From Planctomycetota bacterium (GTDB lineage: Bacteria; Planctomycetota; Phycisphaerae; UBA1845; UTPLA1): 64,000 bases of DNA. Within the stretch, counting starts at the first letter, position 1. Each line of letters opens with the position of its first letter. The position numbers were made by a program, and so were the translations under genes. Shown piece by piece: positions 27,116 to 36,235 of the stretch. The notes below the pieces were generated by a model. That model made no database searches, had not been told where the DNA came from, and saw nothing but the letters and a program-made list of their open reading frames with translations. The stretch lies in assembly GCA_003576905.1 (NCBI GenBank), contig QEVG01000020.1, positions 1 through 64,000 of the forward strand, written 5' to 3'.

Positions 27116-28426
27116 TCAGCGAAGGGTCGTGATCGGCCGCATTGGCGGCGGCTGCATGGCTCCTCCGGCGGGCTTGGTCAGCGTGTAGCTGTCAATTGTC
27201 TTGCCGGTCTCGTCGATCTGGCGAAGTTCCAGCCGCTCCGCGCTGATGTCCACCTGCGTAAAGCTGAACACGCTGTCGTTGTAGTACCGGATATACGGCG
27301 GGTTCGGCATCTGCTCGGGATATCGGCTCACGCCCCCCGCGCCGGTCACGATGTAGACGATTCCCTTGCCGTCCTCGACGATCGCGTCGTTTCGCATCGG
27401 CGCGGTTCGTTCGTACAGGTGATTGTGCCCGCAGAAGACCATGTCCACGCCGCACGCCTCGAAGACTTCGAGGAATGCCTCCTTCATGAACGCCCCGCCC
27501 TCCGCCGGGTGCGTGCTGCCCGTGTAGTACGGATGATGGAAAAAGACGAACTTCCAGCGGGCGTCGCAATCGGCGAGAACCTTCCGCACCCAGGGCGCGA
27601 CGATCGACTTCAGTTGCTCCGTGGTAAGCGCGCCGGATGCCTGAACGATGTTGGAGTCGAGCGCCACGAACCGCGCGTCGCCGTAGTCGAACCAGTAGCA
27701 GCGCTCCGGCTCGATGCCCGGCGGGCCGTTCTCGGGGCATACGAAATGTCTGAGCAGGGGCCGTCCTTGGTCGGTGGCGACGTCGTGATTTCCAAGGCTC
27801 GGCATGAACGGGGCATGGCGAATGATCGCCGCATTGGGTTCGTAGAAGTGCGTCGGGTAGGTCTCGCCGTCTCCGGCGGGATAGACAAGGTCGCCGACGT
27901 GGATGATCAGGTCCGCACCGGCGGTGGCCATACGCGCCGCGAAGTCCGCCTGTGTATTGCTGCCGTTGCCGCTGTCGCCGAACGCGAGAAATCGAAACGG
28001 CGTACCGCGCGGCGGGGGGATTTTCGTTTCATAGGGACCGGCGAGTTTCGCGCTGCCGAAAAGCCCGCGGTCGCAAACGATTGTGTACGTGAGTGACTTG
28101 CCCGCGGGAAGTCCGCGAAACGTCGCCTCGTATCGGCGGCCGGATTGCACCGCCTTGGCGATGCGCGGCGTATCCGGCGTTTCTTCGATCCATGCCGCGC
28201 CGCCGCCCAGGGGGGCGTTCATTTCCCATACGATGGTCACGCAGTCCGGCGCGGGTATCTGTACCATGGGGCCAACGAGGAGTTCCGGCCGCGTCCGCCG
28301 CTCGAGGACGATTGCTCCGGCGACCAGTGCGAGGACGAGGATCAGGAGGTATCGAACCCCGAAGCTCCGGCGAGACGGGGGAGCACTCTGCGAAGTCGGC
28401 GGCTGCGGCGCATCCTGGAAGTTCAT
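27116..28426 (-). CDS. Membrane-anchored metallophosphoesterase (purple acid phosphatase-like)
   Basis: A 436-residue protein with an N-terminal anchor helix (YLLILVLALVAGAIV, about 25-42), a fibronectin-like purple-acid-phosphatase N-domain (about 50-135) and a calcineurin-type catalytic domain. The metal-binding blocks are complete: FGDSGNG, HVGDLVYPAG, LGNHDVA, FHHPYYT and FCGHNHLYER. It should hydrolyse phosphate esters outside the cytoplasmic membrane. GGAGG fits ATG 28426 better than the ATG six codons upstream, where it lies inside the coding sequence. It is divergent from prfB (140 bp), and its promoter must lie there. A pho-type regulator is not seen. Confidence 0.9.
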   Translation of the reverse strand: MNFQDAPQPPTSQSAPPSRRSFGVRYLLILVLALVAGAIVLERRTRPELLVGPMVQIPAPDCVTIVWEMNAPLGGGAAWIEETPDTPRIAKAVQSGRRYEATFRGLPAGKSLTYTIVCDRGLFGSAKLAGPYETKIPPPRGTPFRFLAFGDSGNGSNTQADFAARMATAGADLIIHVGDLVYPAGDGETYPTHFYEPNAAIIRHAPFMPSLGNHDVATDQGRPLLRHFVCPENGPPGIEPERCYWFDYGDARFVALDSNIVQASGALTTEQLKSIVAPWVRKVLADCDARWKFVFFHHPYYTGSTHPAEGGAFMKEAFLEVFEACGVDMVFCGHNHLYERTAPMRNDAIVEDGKGIVYIVTGAGGVSRYPEQMPNPPYIRYYNDSVFSFTQVDISAERLELRQIDETGKTIDSYTLTKPAGGAMQPPPMRPITTLR

Positions 28427-28566
28427 CACGGAGTAAGCCTCCATCGTTTGTCATGATCGCGGCATGCGGCTATATTCCCGGTGAGTATAAGTCGCATTGT
28501 CGTGAATTGCTCGATCCGTGGACACGTCGATCGCGCGACAAACCCGAGTATCCAGAGGACTCCCAC

Positions 28567-29683
28567 ATGCCCCTGCCCGACGGTACGGCCTCCACTGAAG
28601 AACTGACCAGCCGCATCAATTCGATTCGGGACAGTCTTTGACTTGCCGAAGAAAAAACAGCGCCTCGCAGAAATCGAGGCCATGATGGGCCGAAATGGCT
28701 TCTGGGAGTCGCCCGGCGCCCAGGATGCCATCGCCGAACTCAAGTCGCTCAAGTCGATGATCGAGCCCGTGGAGTCGGTGACCCGGCGGCTCGAAGATCT
28801 CTCCGTCCTGTATGAGCTCGCCGAATCTGAAAAGGACGCCGCCGCACTCAAGGAGGCCGACGACGAACGCATCGCCGTCTCCGAAGAGGTCGAACGCGTC
28901 AGCATGATGGCGCTCCTGTCTGGTCCTAACGACGACAAGGACTGCTATTTCAGTATCCAGGCCGGCGCCGGCGGGACGGAAGCCTGCGACTGGGCCTCGA
29001 TGCTGTTCCGAATGTACCTTCGGTTCTTCGAGCGACGCGGGTACAAGGTCGAGGAGATCGCCAGCCGCGAAGGAGACGGCGCGGGCATTCAATCCGTCGA
29101 TCTTCTTGTAAAGGGACCGTATGCCTACGGCTGGATGAGCTGCGAGGCCGGCGTGCACCGCCTCGTTCGGATCAGCCCCTTTAATGCCCAAGGCAAGCGG
29201 CAGACGAGCTTCGCCGCCGTGGACGTTCTGCCGGTCTTTCCCGAAAGCAACGTCGAGCTTCCTGAAAAAGACCTCGACGTCACGTTTTTCTGCCGGAGCA
29301 GCGGGGCGGGCGGACAGAATGTCAACAAGGTCGCGACGGCCGTGCGCATCCGACACATTCCCTCTGGGCTCGTGGTCGAGTGCGTCAACGAGCGAAGCCA
29401 GGGCCAGAATAAGCGACAGGCGATCTCCATCCTCAAGTCAAAGCTCGAGCAGATTGAGCAGGCCAAGCGCGACAGCGAGATGGCCAAGATCTACGGCGAG
29501 AAGGGCGAGATTGCCTGGGGGAACCAGATTCGCAACTATGTTCTCGACGACCCCCGAGTGAAGGACCTGCGCACGGGCGTCGAGGTTGGCAACCCTCAGA
29601 AAGTCCTCGACGGCCATATTGACGTGTTCATGGAGGCCCTGCTCCGCCAGCGTGCGGAAAAGCGTGCCCGGCAGGGCAAATAA
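28567..29683 (+). CDS. prfB: Peptide chain release factor 2, made by +1 frameshift
   Basis: RF2, which terminates translation at UGA and UAA. The product is 371 residues, encoded by 28567-28638 joined to 28640-29683 after skipping one T. The N-terminal exon-like part is 24 codons ending AGT CTT, then an in-frame TGA, exactly as at the autoregulatory site of many prfB genes. The anticodon-like SPF is at residues 203-205 (RISPFNAQG) and the GGQ at 248-250 (SGAGGQNVNK), positions within two residues of E. coli RF2. Low RF2 lets the ribosome slip, so the gene controls its own level. It is followed by a 348-bp gap before the kinase-like gene. Confidence 0.97.
28634..28642 (+). promoter_or_regulatory. 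Programmed +1 frameshift site of prfB (CTT TGA C)
   Basis: The slippery CTT (28636-28638) is followed by stop TGA (28639-28641) and C. Reading resumes at GAC 28640. This is the canonical RF2 autoregulation site. The upstream internal Shine-Dalgarno-like element is weak here: only CGGGA at 28627-28631, where E. coli has AGGGGG. Confidence 0.93.
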
Positions 29684-30031
29684 GGCGGATCGGTTAGGAA
29701 GCGCCATTCAGTTACGTTTGCTGAGGATTTCCCGCCGCCGGCCGGTCCGAGGTTCCTTGGTTGCCGGTTCCAGGGGACGTTTTTCGGTGTCTAGGCGCAA
29801 GCGAGGACCCGTTTGTGGCCGGGTGGCAACGCCTCTTACTTCGGATACACTACGCGGCGAATGGACTCACTGAAGCATGGGCCATACTTGAAATCGGGGG
29901 GCCCGGCGCGTACCATCGATGGTCGTACCAGACCCCCATCGGTTGCTGCAAACGCTTTGGATGGCAGCGCCTCCACACCCCGGGAGTCGACAACCTCGCA
30001 CGACCAGATCGGGCTCGCCACGGAAAGGACC
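29684..30031. other. Intergenic region without a convincing gene
   Basis: The 348 bp between prfB and the kinase-like gene contain an in-frame upstream extension of the latter (possible ATG at 29861), but its composition is not clearly coding and its residues look random. No tRNA, terminator with a U-run or palindrome was found. Confidence 0.5.
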
Positions 30032-31846
30032 ATGCTCCCACAGAGTCTTTCCACGCGCCCTGAGATCGACGGGGGGATTCCCACGCCATTCGTGGAATTC
30101 GCAGCCGGTCGTTATGTCTGGCGGGTCGCCCGGTCCCATGCCCAGGTCCTAAAATCCGCGGAGATCGACTGGTTCAACCTCGCCGGCCATCCCGACGCGG
30201 CGTTGGTCAAGCGAAACAGCCAGCGTGACGTCTGGCGGCTTGCGTCCTGCGGAGGCCGCTATTTCGCCAAGATTTATCATCCGGTCGGGGCGCTGGCGCG
30301 GCTGAAGCTGCTGCTCAGGGGTCCGATTGCCGCCCAGGAATGGGAGGTGGGTCTCTACGGCGCGGCCCACTCGGTCAGTACAGTCGTCCCCGTGGCCATG
30401 GCATGGGAGGACGGCAGACGCATCACCGGCCGGTCGCTCCTGATAACCGAGGAAGTTTCCGATTCCCTTCCGCTCAACGACTTCTGGCTGACTGTCCGGC
30501 AAAACCGCGTGGAAGCCGACATGCTTGCGGATGCCCTGGCCCGTCTTATCGCCCGGGCGCATCAGTGCGGCTTTCAGCACGGCGACATGCATCCCGGCAA
30601 TATTCTCGTTCGGCGTTCGGCATCACGGTGCGAGGTGTTCTTCGTCGATCTCCACCGGGTTAAGACCGGGCGATGCGTCATGCCGCGCCATGCCGTCGCC
30701 AACCTGGCCCAGCTCAATCAGTGGTTTCGGCGCAACGCCGGCCGCTCCCAGCGTCTGCGGTTCTTGCAGGCCTACATTCGCTACCGCGATCAGTTCGCCC
30801 AGGCCAGCAGCCTGGCGCGAAACTGGCGGATCGACATCGGCAAGCTCGTCGCCGATCTCGCGGTGCAGGCCGAGCGCCATGCCAATCGGCTCTGGGCCAA
30901 GCGCGACCGGCGCGCGATGCGAGACAATCGATACTTTGCCAAACTCTCGCCGGCCCGCGGCTGGCGCGGCCATGCGCTGCTTGAGACCAAGCACCCCGCC
31001 GGCGGCGCGAAGACGAACCTGTGCTTCAGTAAGTCCGACTGGCGGCAGTGGCTCCGCGACCCACCTTCATGGGTCGATCCGGCACGGCAGAAGCTCCTTA
31101 AGGATTCACACACCGCGACCATTTTCCGCGCGCGGCTCGAGGCCGACGGCCGCGGCATCGACGTCGTGGTCAAGCGGACGCTTGCCCGGAACGGCTGGAA
31201 AAAGTTTGTCCAGATGTTCGGGCCGTCGCGAAACATTCGAAGCTGGCGGCTCGCCAATATGCTGCGCAACCGCGATCTGCCGGTGGCGACGCCGCTGGCC
31301 GTCATCGAGCGCTTTGCGGCAGGGGTCGTGCGGACTGATTCAATCAGTTTTACCGAGTTCATCAGCGACGCGGTTGACCTTGAGACGTTCCTGACCCGGG
31401 AGGTCGCCGCGCTGCCGGGCACCATGCAGCGGTCGGTCAAGAACCGGCTCATCGAATCCGTCGTGCAGTTGCTCCGGGCCTTTCACGAGCGCGGATTCGT
31501 CCATCGGGACATGAAAGCGCCGAACCTCATGGTGCGGTGGCCCGCGCCCCATGTCGGCACGCCGGTGCTGACCTTCATCGACATGGACGGCATCTCACAC
31601 CGCCGCCGTTCCTCCGAGGCCCAGCGCACGCGGGCCGTTGTACGCCTGTGCGCGAGCCTGCTCGGCAGCCCCGGTTGCACCGCGTCCGACCGCCTGCGCT
31701 TCCTGAAGACCTACCTCACTGCGCCGGGCCGCCCGCCGACCGAGTGGAAAGCCTACTGGCGACGCATCCACACCGAAGTGTGCAGCAAGCTGCACGACAA
31801 GGAACTGCGACGAAGCTGGAAGCTTGCCCACTACGGACGCGAATGA
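30032..31846 (+). CDS. Tandem Kdo/WaaP-type lipopolysaccharide kinase-like protein
   Basis: A 604-residue cytoplasmic protein with two protein-kinase-fold domains of the LPS Kdo/heptose kinase family. Domain 1 (about 40-330) has an ATP-site Lys in GRYFAKIY, a catalytic loop HGDMHPGN at about 182 and VFFVDLHRVK. Domain 2 (about 355-600) has VVVKRTLARNGWKKF, the catalytic loop HRDMKAPN at about 491 and LTFIDMDGI. Both retain the catalytic Asp and metal-binding Asn/Asp, so both could be active on lipid A core sugars. Start ATG 30032 has GGA about 7 nt upstream, and longer versions exist. It is followed within 5 bp by a HEAT-like membrane protein. Confidence 0.87.
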   Translation: MLPQSLSTRPEIDGGIPTPFVEFAAGRYVWRVARSHAQVLKSAEIDWFNLAGHPDAALVKRNSQRDVWRLASCGGRYFAKIYHPVGALARLKLLLRGPIAAQEWEVGLYGAAHSVSTVVPVAMAWEDGRRITGRSLLITEEVSDSLPLNDFWLTVRQNRVEADMLADALARLIARAHQCGFQHGDMHPGNILVRRSASRCEVFFVDLHRVKTGRCVMPRHAVANLAQLNQWFRRNAGRSQRLRFLQAYIRYRDQFAQASSLARNWRIDIGKLVADLAVQAERHANRLWAKRDRRAMRDNRYFAKLSPARGWRGHALLETKHPAGGAKTNLCFSKSDWRQWLRDPPSWVDPARQKLLKDSHTATIFRARLEADGRGIDVVVKRTLARNGWKKFVQMFGPSRNIRSWRLANMLRNRDLPVATPLAVIERFAAGVVRTDSISFTEFISDAVDLETFLTREVAALPGTMQRSVKNRLIESVVQLLRAFHERGFVHRDMKAPNLMVRWPAPHVGTPVLTFIDMDGISHRRRSSEAQRTRAVVRLCASLLGSPGCTASDRLRFLKTYLTAPGRPPTEWKAYWRRIHTEVCSKLHDKELRRSWKLAHYGRE

Positions 31847-31850
31847 CGCC

Positions 31851-32813
31851 ATGTCATCGTCTTCGCCAGAGCCTGCCCCACAATGTTCTTCGACCCTCCA
31901 CGGCCGGCGGTTGTGGATCGTCATTGCCATGATGGTAATCGCCTTCGCCGCGGTTATCTGGCAGCGGGAGCGCATCCGTGCGTACGGGTGGGTCATCGCG
32001 CTTGAGCGAGCCGACACGATCGAGGATCGGGCCTATTACGTCGCCTGCATTGCGTCCGTCGGCGAGGCCGGCAACGGGGCGGTCCAGCAACTCGCGCGGC
32101 ATTCTGACCCCTCGCTCGCCGCGCTGGTGATTCCAGCGTCGCAGGGACTGACTACGGACGAGCGCATGCGATTGTTTGAGCGTTTGCTCCACCATGAAAG
32201 CGCCGAAGTCGCCCTGGAAGTGGCGACGGCCATGGTTTTTTGCGATGAGCTCCTCGCATGCGTCCGGCTGATTCCATTGTCCCGCGCCGACGATGTATCG
32301 GTTGCTCTTGCCGCCACCGCGGGGCTCGCCAGGGTATCGACGGCCGAGGCGACGGAAGCCCTGCGCGGCGTGCTTCAGGACCATGACGCCCCGCTCGTTC
32401 GAGCGCAGGCCGTTGAGTCGCTGGCGCAGCAGATTCGCGCGCGGCTGGGCACCGCCGATGCGGTCGTCGAAACCGCGGGACAACCCGCGGACACCTGCGA
32501 CCTGGTCACCGCCCTGGTTTCGGCGCTGTCGGACTCGGGCGTGTTCTCGGAAAAGCTCGCCCTTGAGCGCGAGATCGAGGCCGTCTCCGCGGCGGTAACG
32601 GCTCGGGAAGGCGCCCGTGTTGCCTCCTCGAATCCCGCCGGGGCGCCGCGAACGGTGGCGTCGGTCGCGGCCGCGAACTTGTCCGATCTGACCGGGCATT
32701 CGATTTCCCCCCTGGCGCCGAACGACGCGCGCGGACTGACCGAGCAATGCTGCCGGTGGATCGCGGCGCGAGCCGCGCCTCCGCATGTTGAACACGAGTT
32801 GGCGGAGGATTAG
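31851..32813 (+). CDS. Membrane-anchored HEAT-repeat-like protein
   Basis: A 320-residue protein with an N-terminal anchor (RRLWIVIAMMVIAFAAVIW, about 20-38) and an alpha-helical, Ala-rich domain resembling HEAT repeats (for example DVSVALAATAGLARVSTAEATEALRGVLQDHD), expected to be a protein-binding scaffold. It begins 4 bp after the kinase-like gene, so the two are likely one operon. Its stop overlaps the convergent phosphatase gene by 4 nt. Function unknown. Confidence 0.8.
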   Translation: MSSSSPEPAPQCSSTLHGRRLWIVIAMMVIAFAAVIWQRERIRAYGWVIALERADTIEDRAYYVACIASVGEAGNGAVQQLARHSDPSLAALVIPASQGLTTDERMRLFERLLHHESAEVALEVATAMVFCDELLACVRLIPLSRADDVSVALAATAGLARVSTAEATEALRGVLQDHDAPLVRAQAVESLAQQIRARLGTADAVVETAGQPADTCDLVTALVSALSDSGVFSEKLALEREIEAVSAAVTAREGARVASSNPAGAPRTVASVAAANLSDLTGHSISPLAPNDARGLTEQCCRWIAARAAPPHVEHELAED

Positions 32814-33820
32814 CCGCGAGCCGGTCCGTCGATTGTTTCCGGCGTGTTTCGTCGGGTCCACGTCCGGTTCAGTGAATTGAGGATGGGGCCGCCGATGTTC
32901 GGAAGGCTCGGCTCCGGCCACGGCATTGGCTGATCGCCGTGGACCAGGGACCGCGCCCACGCCCGAAACAGCCGCACAGGCGTCGCGAGTTTGTCGCGAA
33001 GCGACATCTTCTGCACGAGCCCGTTCGCGCGAAACAAAAGGACAGTTACGTCGTCGTCTGTCATATTGCCCGGCGCGGCGGCGGCGATTCGCTCGAGCAG
33101 CCGGGCGACAAGCGCGCTCGGATCGGCCGGGTCGCACTGCCGCAACAAATCCAACAGCCCCTCGACGCCGAGGGTCCGGCCGTCCGCTTCCCTCGCCTCG
33201 ATGAGCGAGTCGGTGTAGCAAAGCACGAGGTCGCCCACGTCGAGCCGGAGTCCGAACTGCTCGTAGTGCGTTTCATCGACGATTCCGAGCGGGATATTGG
33301 CCAGCCCCGGCGCATCGCTTCGCCTCTGTTCCAGAGGAATCCATTCGCCCGCGCGGGCGCGGTACAGCAAGGGGGGAGGGTGTCCCGCGTTTGACACCGT
33401 GAGGTCGCGCGTCGGGGCGAAGAAGGTCGTCACAACGGCCGTCGCAAAGGTGCCGTCGGCGGCCATGTTTCCGAAACGCCGGTTCACCTTGCGTACGAAG
33501 CTGGACTGGTCGAGGTAGTTCACGTAGCGCCGCATCAAAGAGCGCAGGCTGCCCGCAAGGTCCGAAACCGCCGTCCCGTGTCCGCTCACATCGGCCAGCA
33601 GCATCCGCGTGATGCGCCCCGTCGCGCAGGAGGATACATAGTGGACGTCGCCGCCGCCCGCCGCCCCCTGATAGGGTCGACTGAACACCCATGCGTCCAG
33701 CCCCACCATGCTCACGCCCAGGTCCGCCGGCTGATTGCCGCCCCAGACTTCCATGCATTGCATGCGCACCGGCGGCGCGGCCTGCGTGGGCGGGTGCGAG
33801 TGTGCCTCGGGCGTGCGCAT
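32810..33820 (-). CDS. PP2C/SpoIIE-type serine phosphatase (RsbU-like)
   Basis: A 336-residue single-domain phosphatase of the SpoIIE/RsbU class, which in other bacteria dephosphorylates anti-sigma-factor antagonists. Metal ligands appear in GGDVHYVSS, LLADVSGHGTAVSDLAGSLR, CYTDSLIEARE and NMTDDDVTVLLFR. There is no N-terminal sensor domain, only a short Pro-rich leader, and the C-terminal 60 residues are Pro/Trp-rich and extra to the fold. No anti-sigma factor or STAS protein is adjacent, so its partner is not identified. Confidence 0.9.
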   Translation of the reverse strand: MRTPEAHSHPPTQAAPPVRMQCMEVWGGNQPADLGVSMVGLDAWVFSRPYQGAAGGGDVHYVSSCATGRITRMLLADVSGHGTAVSDLAGSLRSLMRRYVNYLDQSSFVRKVNRRFGNMAADGTFATAVVTTFFAPTRDLTVSNAGHPPPLLYRARAGEWIPLEQRRSDAPGLANIPLGIVDETHYEQFGLRLDVGDLVLCYTDSLIEAREADGRTLGVEGLLDLLRQCDPADPSALVARLLERIAAAAPGNMTDDDVTVLLFRANGLVQKMSLRDKLATPVRLFRAWARSLVHGDQPMPWPEPSLPNIGGPILNSLNRTWTRRNTPETIDGPARG

Positions 33821-33875
33821 GGAATGGGCCTGGTTTGCGATCCGTCCGCGGCCGCCGACACCGGCGGCGTGTCGC

Positions 33876-34658
33876 TTACATTCTATGCCGGATCGCCCAC
33901 AAGTCCGCGAAGACCGGCTTGAAAAGCGAGGCCTTAAGGAACGGCACGCCGGGCGACCCGCCCGTTCCCTGCTTGCTGCCGATGGTGCGCTCGACGAGCT
34001 TCACGTGCCGATAGCGCCACTCCTGGACTCCTTCGTCAAAATCGGTCATCAACTCGAAAAGGATGGCGAGTTCGGGGTGCGAGCGGTAGAGCCGCAATAT
34101 CTCCTCTTGTACCTGCTCGTTCGGGGCATTGGCCTGGGACATATCGCGCGCTCGGATGGGCTCGGGGATTGCCGCGCCGCGCTGCTCGAGAAAATCGTAG
34201 AAATGATCGACAACGCTGCGCTGCCTCAGGCGCCGTTCGATCGCCGCGTGGCCCGGCGTGCCCGCCGGAAGGTACTTCAGCGTTTCGGGCCGCTTGTAGC
34301 CGAGGACGAACTCAAACTCGCGAAACTGCGTGGACTGAAAGCCGGACGCCGTCTCCAGCCGCTGGCGGAAGCTGCTGAAGGACATGGGGGTCATCGTTTC
34401 GAGGATATCGAGCTGTCCGACGAGCGTCTTCATGACCGTGCGGCATCGCTTGAAGGTGTGGATCGCCCCGTACAGGTCGTCGTTCGAAAAGTCGTGCTTG
34501 ATCTTATCGAGTTCGTGCAATAGCAGCTTGAACCAGAGTTCATACACCTGGTGGATGACGATGAACAGCATTTCGTCGTGCTCCGGCGGCGTGGAACGCG
34601 GCTGCTGAAGCTTGAGCATTTCCTCAAGACGCAGGTAGTCGGTATAGGTGAGCGACAT
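33876..34658 (-). CDS. kynA: Tryptophan 2,3-dioxygenase
   Basis: Haem-dependent TDO, 260 residues, which opens the indole ring of L-Trp to N-formylkynurenine, the first step of the kynurenine pathway. Family blocks: LTYTDYLRLEEML, IHQVYELWFKLLLHELD (haem and substrate pocket) and SGFQSTQFREFEFVLGY (substrate-binding Arg). GGAG precedes the ATG. It lies 48 bp after kmo on the same strand. The arylformamidase that should act next is not in the window. Confidence 0.95.
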   Translation of the reverse strand: MSLTYTDYLRLEEMLKLQQPRSTPPEHDEMLFIVIHQVYELWFKLLLHELDKIKHDFSNDDLYGAIHTFKRCRTVMKTLVGQLDILETMTPMSFSSFRQRLETASGFQSTQFREFEFVLGYKRPETLKYLPAGTPGHAAIERRLRQRSVVDHFYDFLEQRGAAIPEPIRARDMSQANAPNEQVQEEILRLYRSHPELAILFELMTDFDEGVQEWRYRHVKLVERTIGSKQGTGGSPGVPFLKASLFKPVFADLWAIRHRM

Positions 34659-34706
34659 GTTGACTCCATTCCCCGTCGGGGTAGCTTTTCGCGCGGAACG
34701 GTCGGG

Positions 34707-36143
34707 CTACTTCTCCCTCAATCGTCTCTTCCTCGCGGCGCGGACGACCAGGATCGCCGCACCGGTATACATGATTGTCGCGCCGGCCAGCACGGCGGGG
34801 ACCACTTCCGTTTGTCCCGCGATGAACAGCGTGGCCGCCATGATCGCCGTCGCGAGCAGCGCAGCCACGACGCATACCCAGACGTCCTGCTTCCGCGCCC
34901 GCTTCACGGCCTCCGCGTAGGGAGTACGCGTGAAGGCGACCATGGTGTACAGCGGCGTGTAAACGCCCGGCAGGCAGGCGTGCAGCGTCCGCTCGAGTCT
35001 CTTGCGCCAGCGAAACGTCTTCGAGGCCGTCTTGTCGCGCATCTCGTAGAAGTTCTCGACGGCGAGCGTGGCAAGCGCGTCGCAATTCGGCTTGCGCCGC
35101 CTCTCATATTCGACAAGCGCCCGTTCCCAGTTCGGCGCATGCTCCCTCAGGCATTCATCGAGCACGATGCAATCCTCGAACGCCGCGTTCGCTCCCTGCC
35201 CGTAGAACGGAACGACCGCATGGGCCGCGTCGCCGAGCAGCGCCACCTTGCCGCCAAGATGCCACGGCCCGCAGCGAACGGTCATCATCGATCCGACCGG
35301 ATTGGCGTGGTAGTCCTCCAGGAGCGTAGGCATCATGGACACTGCGTCGGGAAACGAACGGTCGAAGAACCGGCGGATTTCGTCATCGGACCCAAGTGCC
35401 GCGAAGCTCTCGGGACCTTCAAACGGGTAGAAGAGCGTGCATGTAAAAGAGCCGTCCGGGTTGGGCAGTGCGATCATCATGTACCGCCGCCGGGGCCAGA
35501 TATGCAGCGCGTTTCTCTCCATGCGGAACCCCCCGCCCGCGTCCGGTGGGATCGTCAGCTCCTTGTACCCGTGGCGCAGATAGTCCTGCGAGTAGTTGAA
35601 ACGGTCGAGCCGCTGCATGCTGCGCCGGACGGCCGAGAAGGCGCCGTCCACGCCAATGAGAATATCGCCGGCCGCGTCGACGGGCTGCTGTGTCTCTGTG
35701 TGGACCAGCTTCGCCGACGGACGATCGAGGTCCGCCTCAACGCAGCGATGGTTGAAGTGGACGCGCACATTCGGATACACCTGTGCCGCGCGCAGCGTTG
35801 TGCTGTTCAGCGCCGCCCGGCCGATGGAATTGATGCAGCAGCCAGGATCCTTGTCGTAGGGCTGAAAGTGGAGTTCGCCACGCGGACCGTGGATCATCCG
35901 GCCGCGCATGGGTATCGCATGTTTCAGCACTTCCTCCGCAAGCCCGACGCGCTCCAGCGCCGCGATTCCGCGCGTCGACAATGCGAGATTGATCGACCGT
36001 CCCCCGACGAAGTTTCCTGCGTTCGGGTCGGCCCGGCGCTCGTACAGGTCCACCTCGTAGCCCGCCTTGCCAAGGTACGCGGCCAATAGACCGCCGGCCA
36101 GCCCGGAGCCGATCAGAGTGAACCTGGGTTGCGCGTGTGACAT
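34707..36143 (-). CDS. kmo: Kynurenine 3-monooxygenase
   Basis: FAD-dependent hydroxylase, 478 residues, which turns kynurenine into 3-hydroxykynurenine using NADPH and oxygen. N-terminal Rossmann FAD motif GSGLAGGLLAAYLGKAG, the central GGRSINLALS, and the second FAD motif GDAAHAVVPFYGQGANAAFED near residue 310 are intact. Like mitochondrial KMO it has C-terminal hydrophobic helices (about 415-465, VWVCVVAALLATAIMAATLF and a second), so it is probably membrane-anchored. It is the first gene of the kmo-kynA unit, and its leader contains a stable hairpin at 36208. Confidence 0.95.
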   Translation of the reverse strand: MSHAQPRFTLIGSGLAGGLLAAYLGKAGYEVDLYERRADPNAGNFVGGRSINLALSTRGIAALERVGLAEEVLKHAIPMRGRMIHGPRGELHFQPYDKDPGCCINSIGRAALNSTTLRAAQVYPNVRVHFNHRCVEADLDRPSAKLVHTETQQPVDAAGDILIGVDGAFSAVRRSMQRLDRFNYSQDYLRHGYKELTIPPDAGGGFRMERNALHIWPRRRYMMIALPNPDGSFTCTLFYPFEGPESFAALGSDDEIRRFFDRSFPDAVSMMPTLLEDYHANPVGSMMTVRCGPWHLGGKVALLGDAAHAVVPFYGQGANAAFEDCIVLDECLREHAPNWERALVEYERRRKPNCDALATLAVENFYEMRDKTASKTFRWRKRLERTLHACLPGVYTPLYTMVAFTRTPYAEAVKRARKQDVWVCVVAALLATAIMAATLFIAGQTEVVPAVLAGATIMYTGAAILVVRAARKRRLREK

Positions 36144-36207
36144 GATTGGGGGCCGCCGGTCCTGTTCGTGTGCCGGGCGTCCCGGCGGGTCGCTGTTAGG
36201 TTGTGCC

Positions 36208-36229
36208 TCCCGCTCCCGTGGGGGCGGGA
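36208..36229. promoter_or_regulatory. GC-rich hairpin between marR and kmo
   Basis: A 9-bp stem (36208-36216 with 36221-36229, one G-U) with a 4-nt loop lies between the marR stop and the kmo start. It lacks a U-run on either strand. It could reduce read-through from marR into kmo or act as a leader structure. Confidence 0.45.
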
Positions 36230-36235
36230 CCCTAT

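Noticed and set aside
31854-33221. A 455-codon minus-strand frame across the HEAT-like and phosphatase genes
   Set aside because: It spans two convergent genes with clear domains and has Arg-rich random composition.
34551-36089. A 512-codon plus-strand frame opposite kmo
   Set aside because: Kmo carries both FAD motifs on the minus strand.
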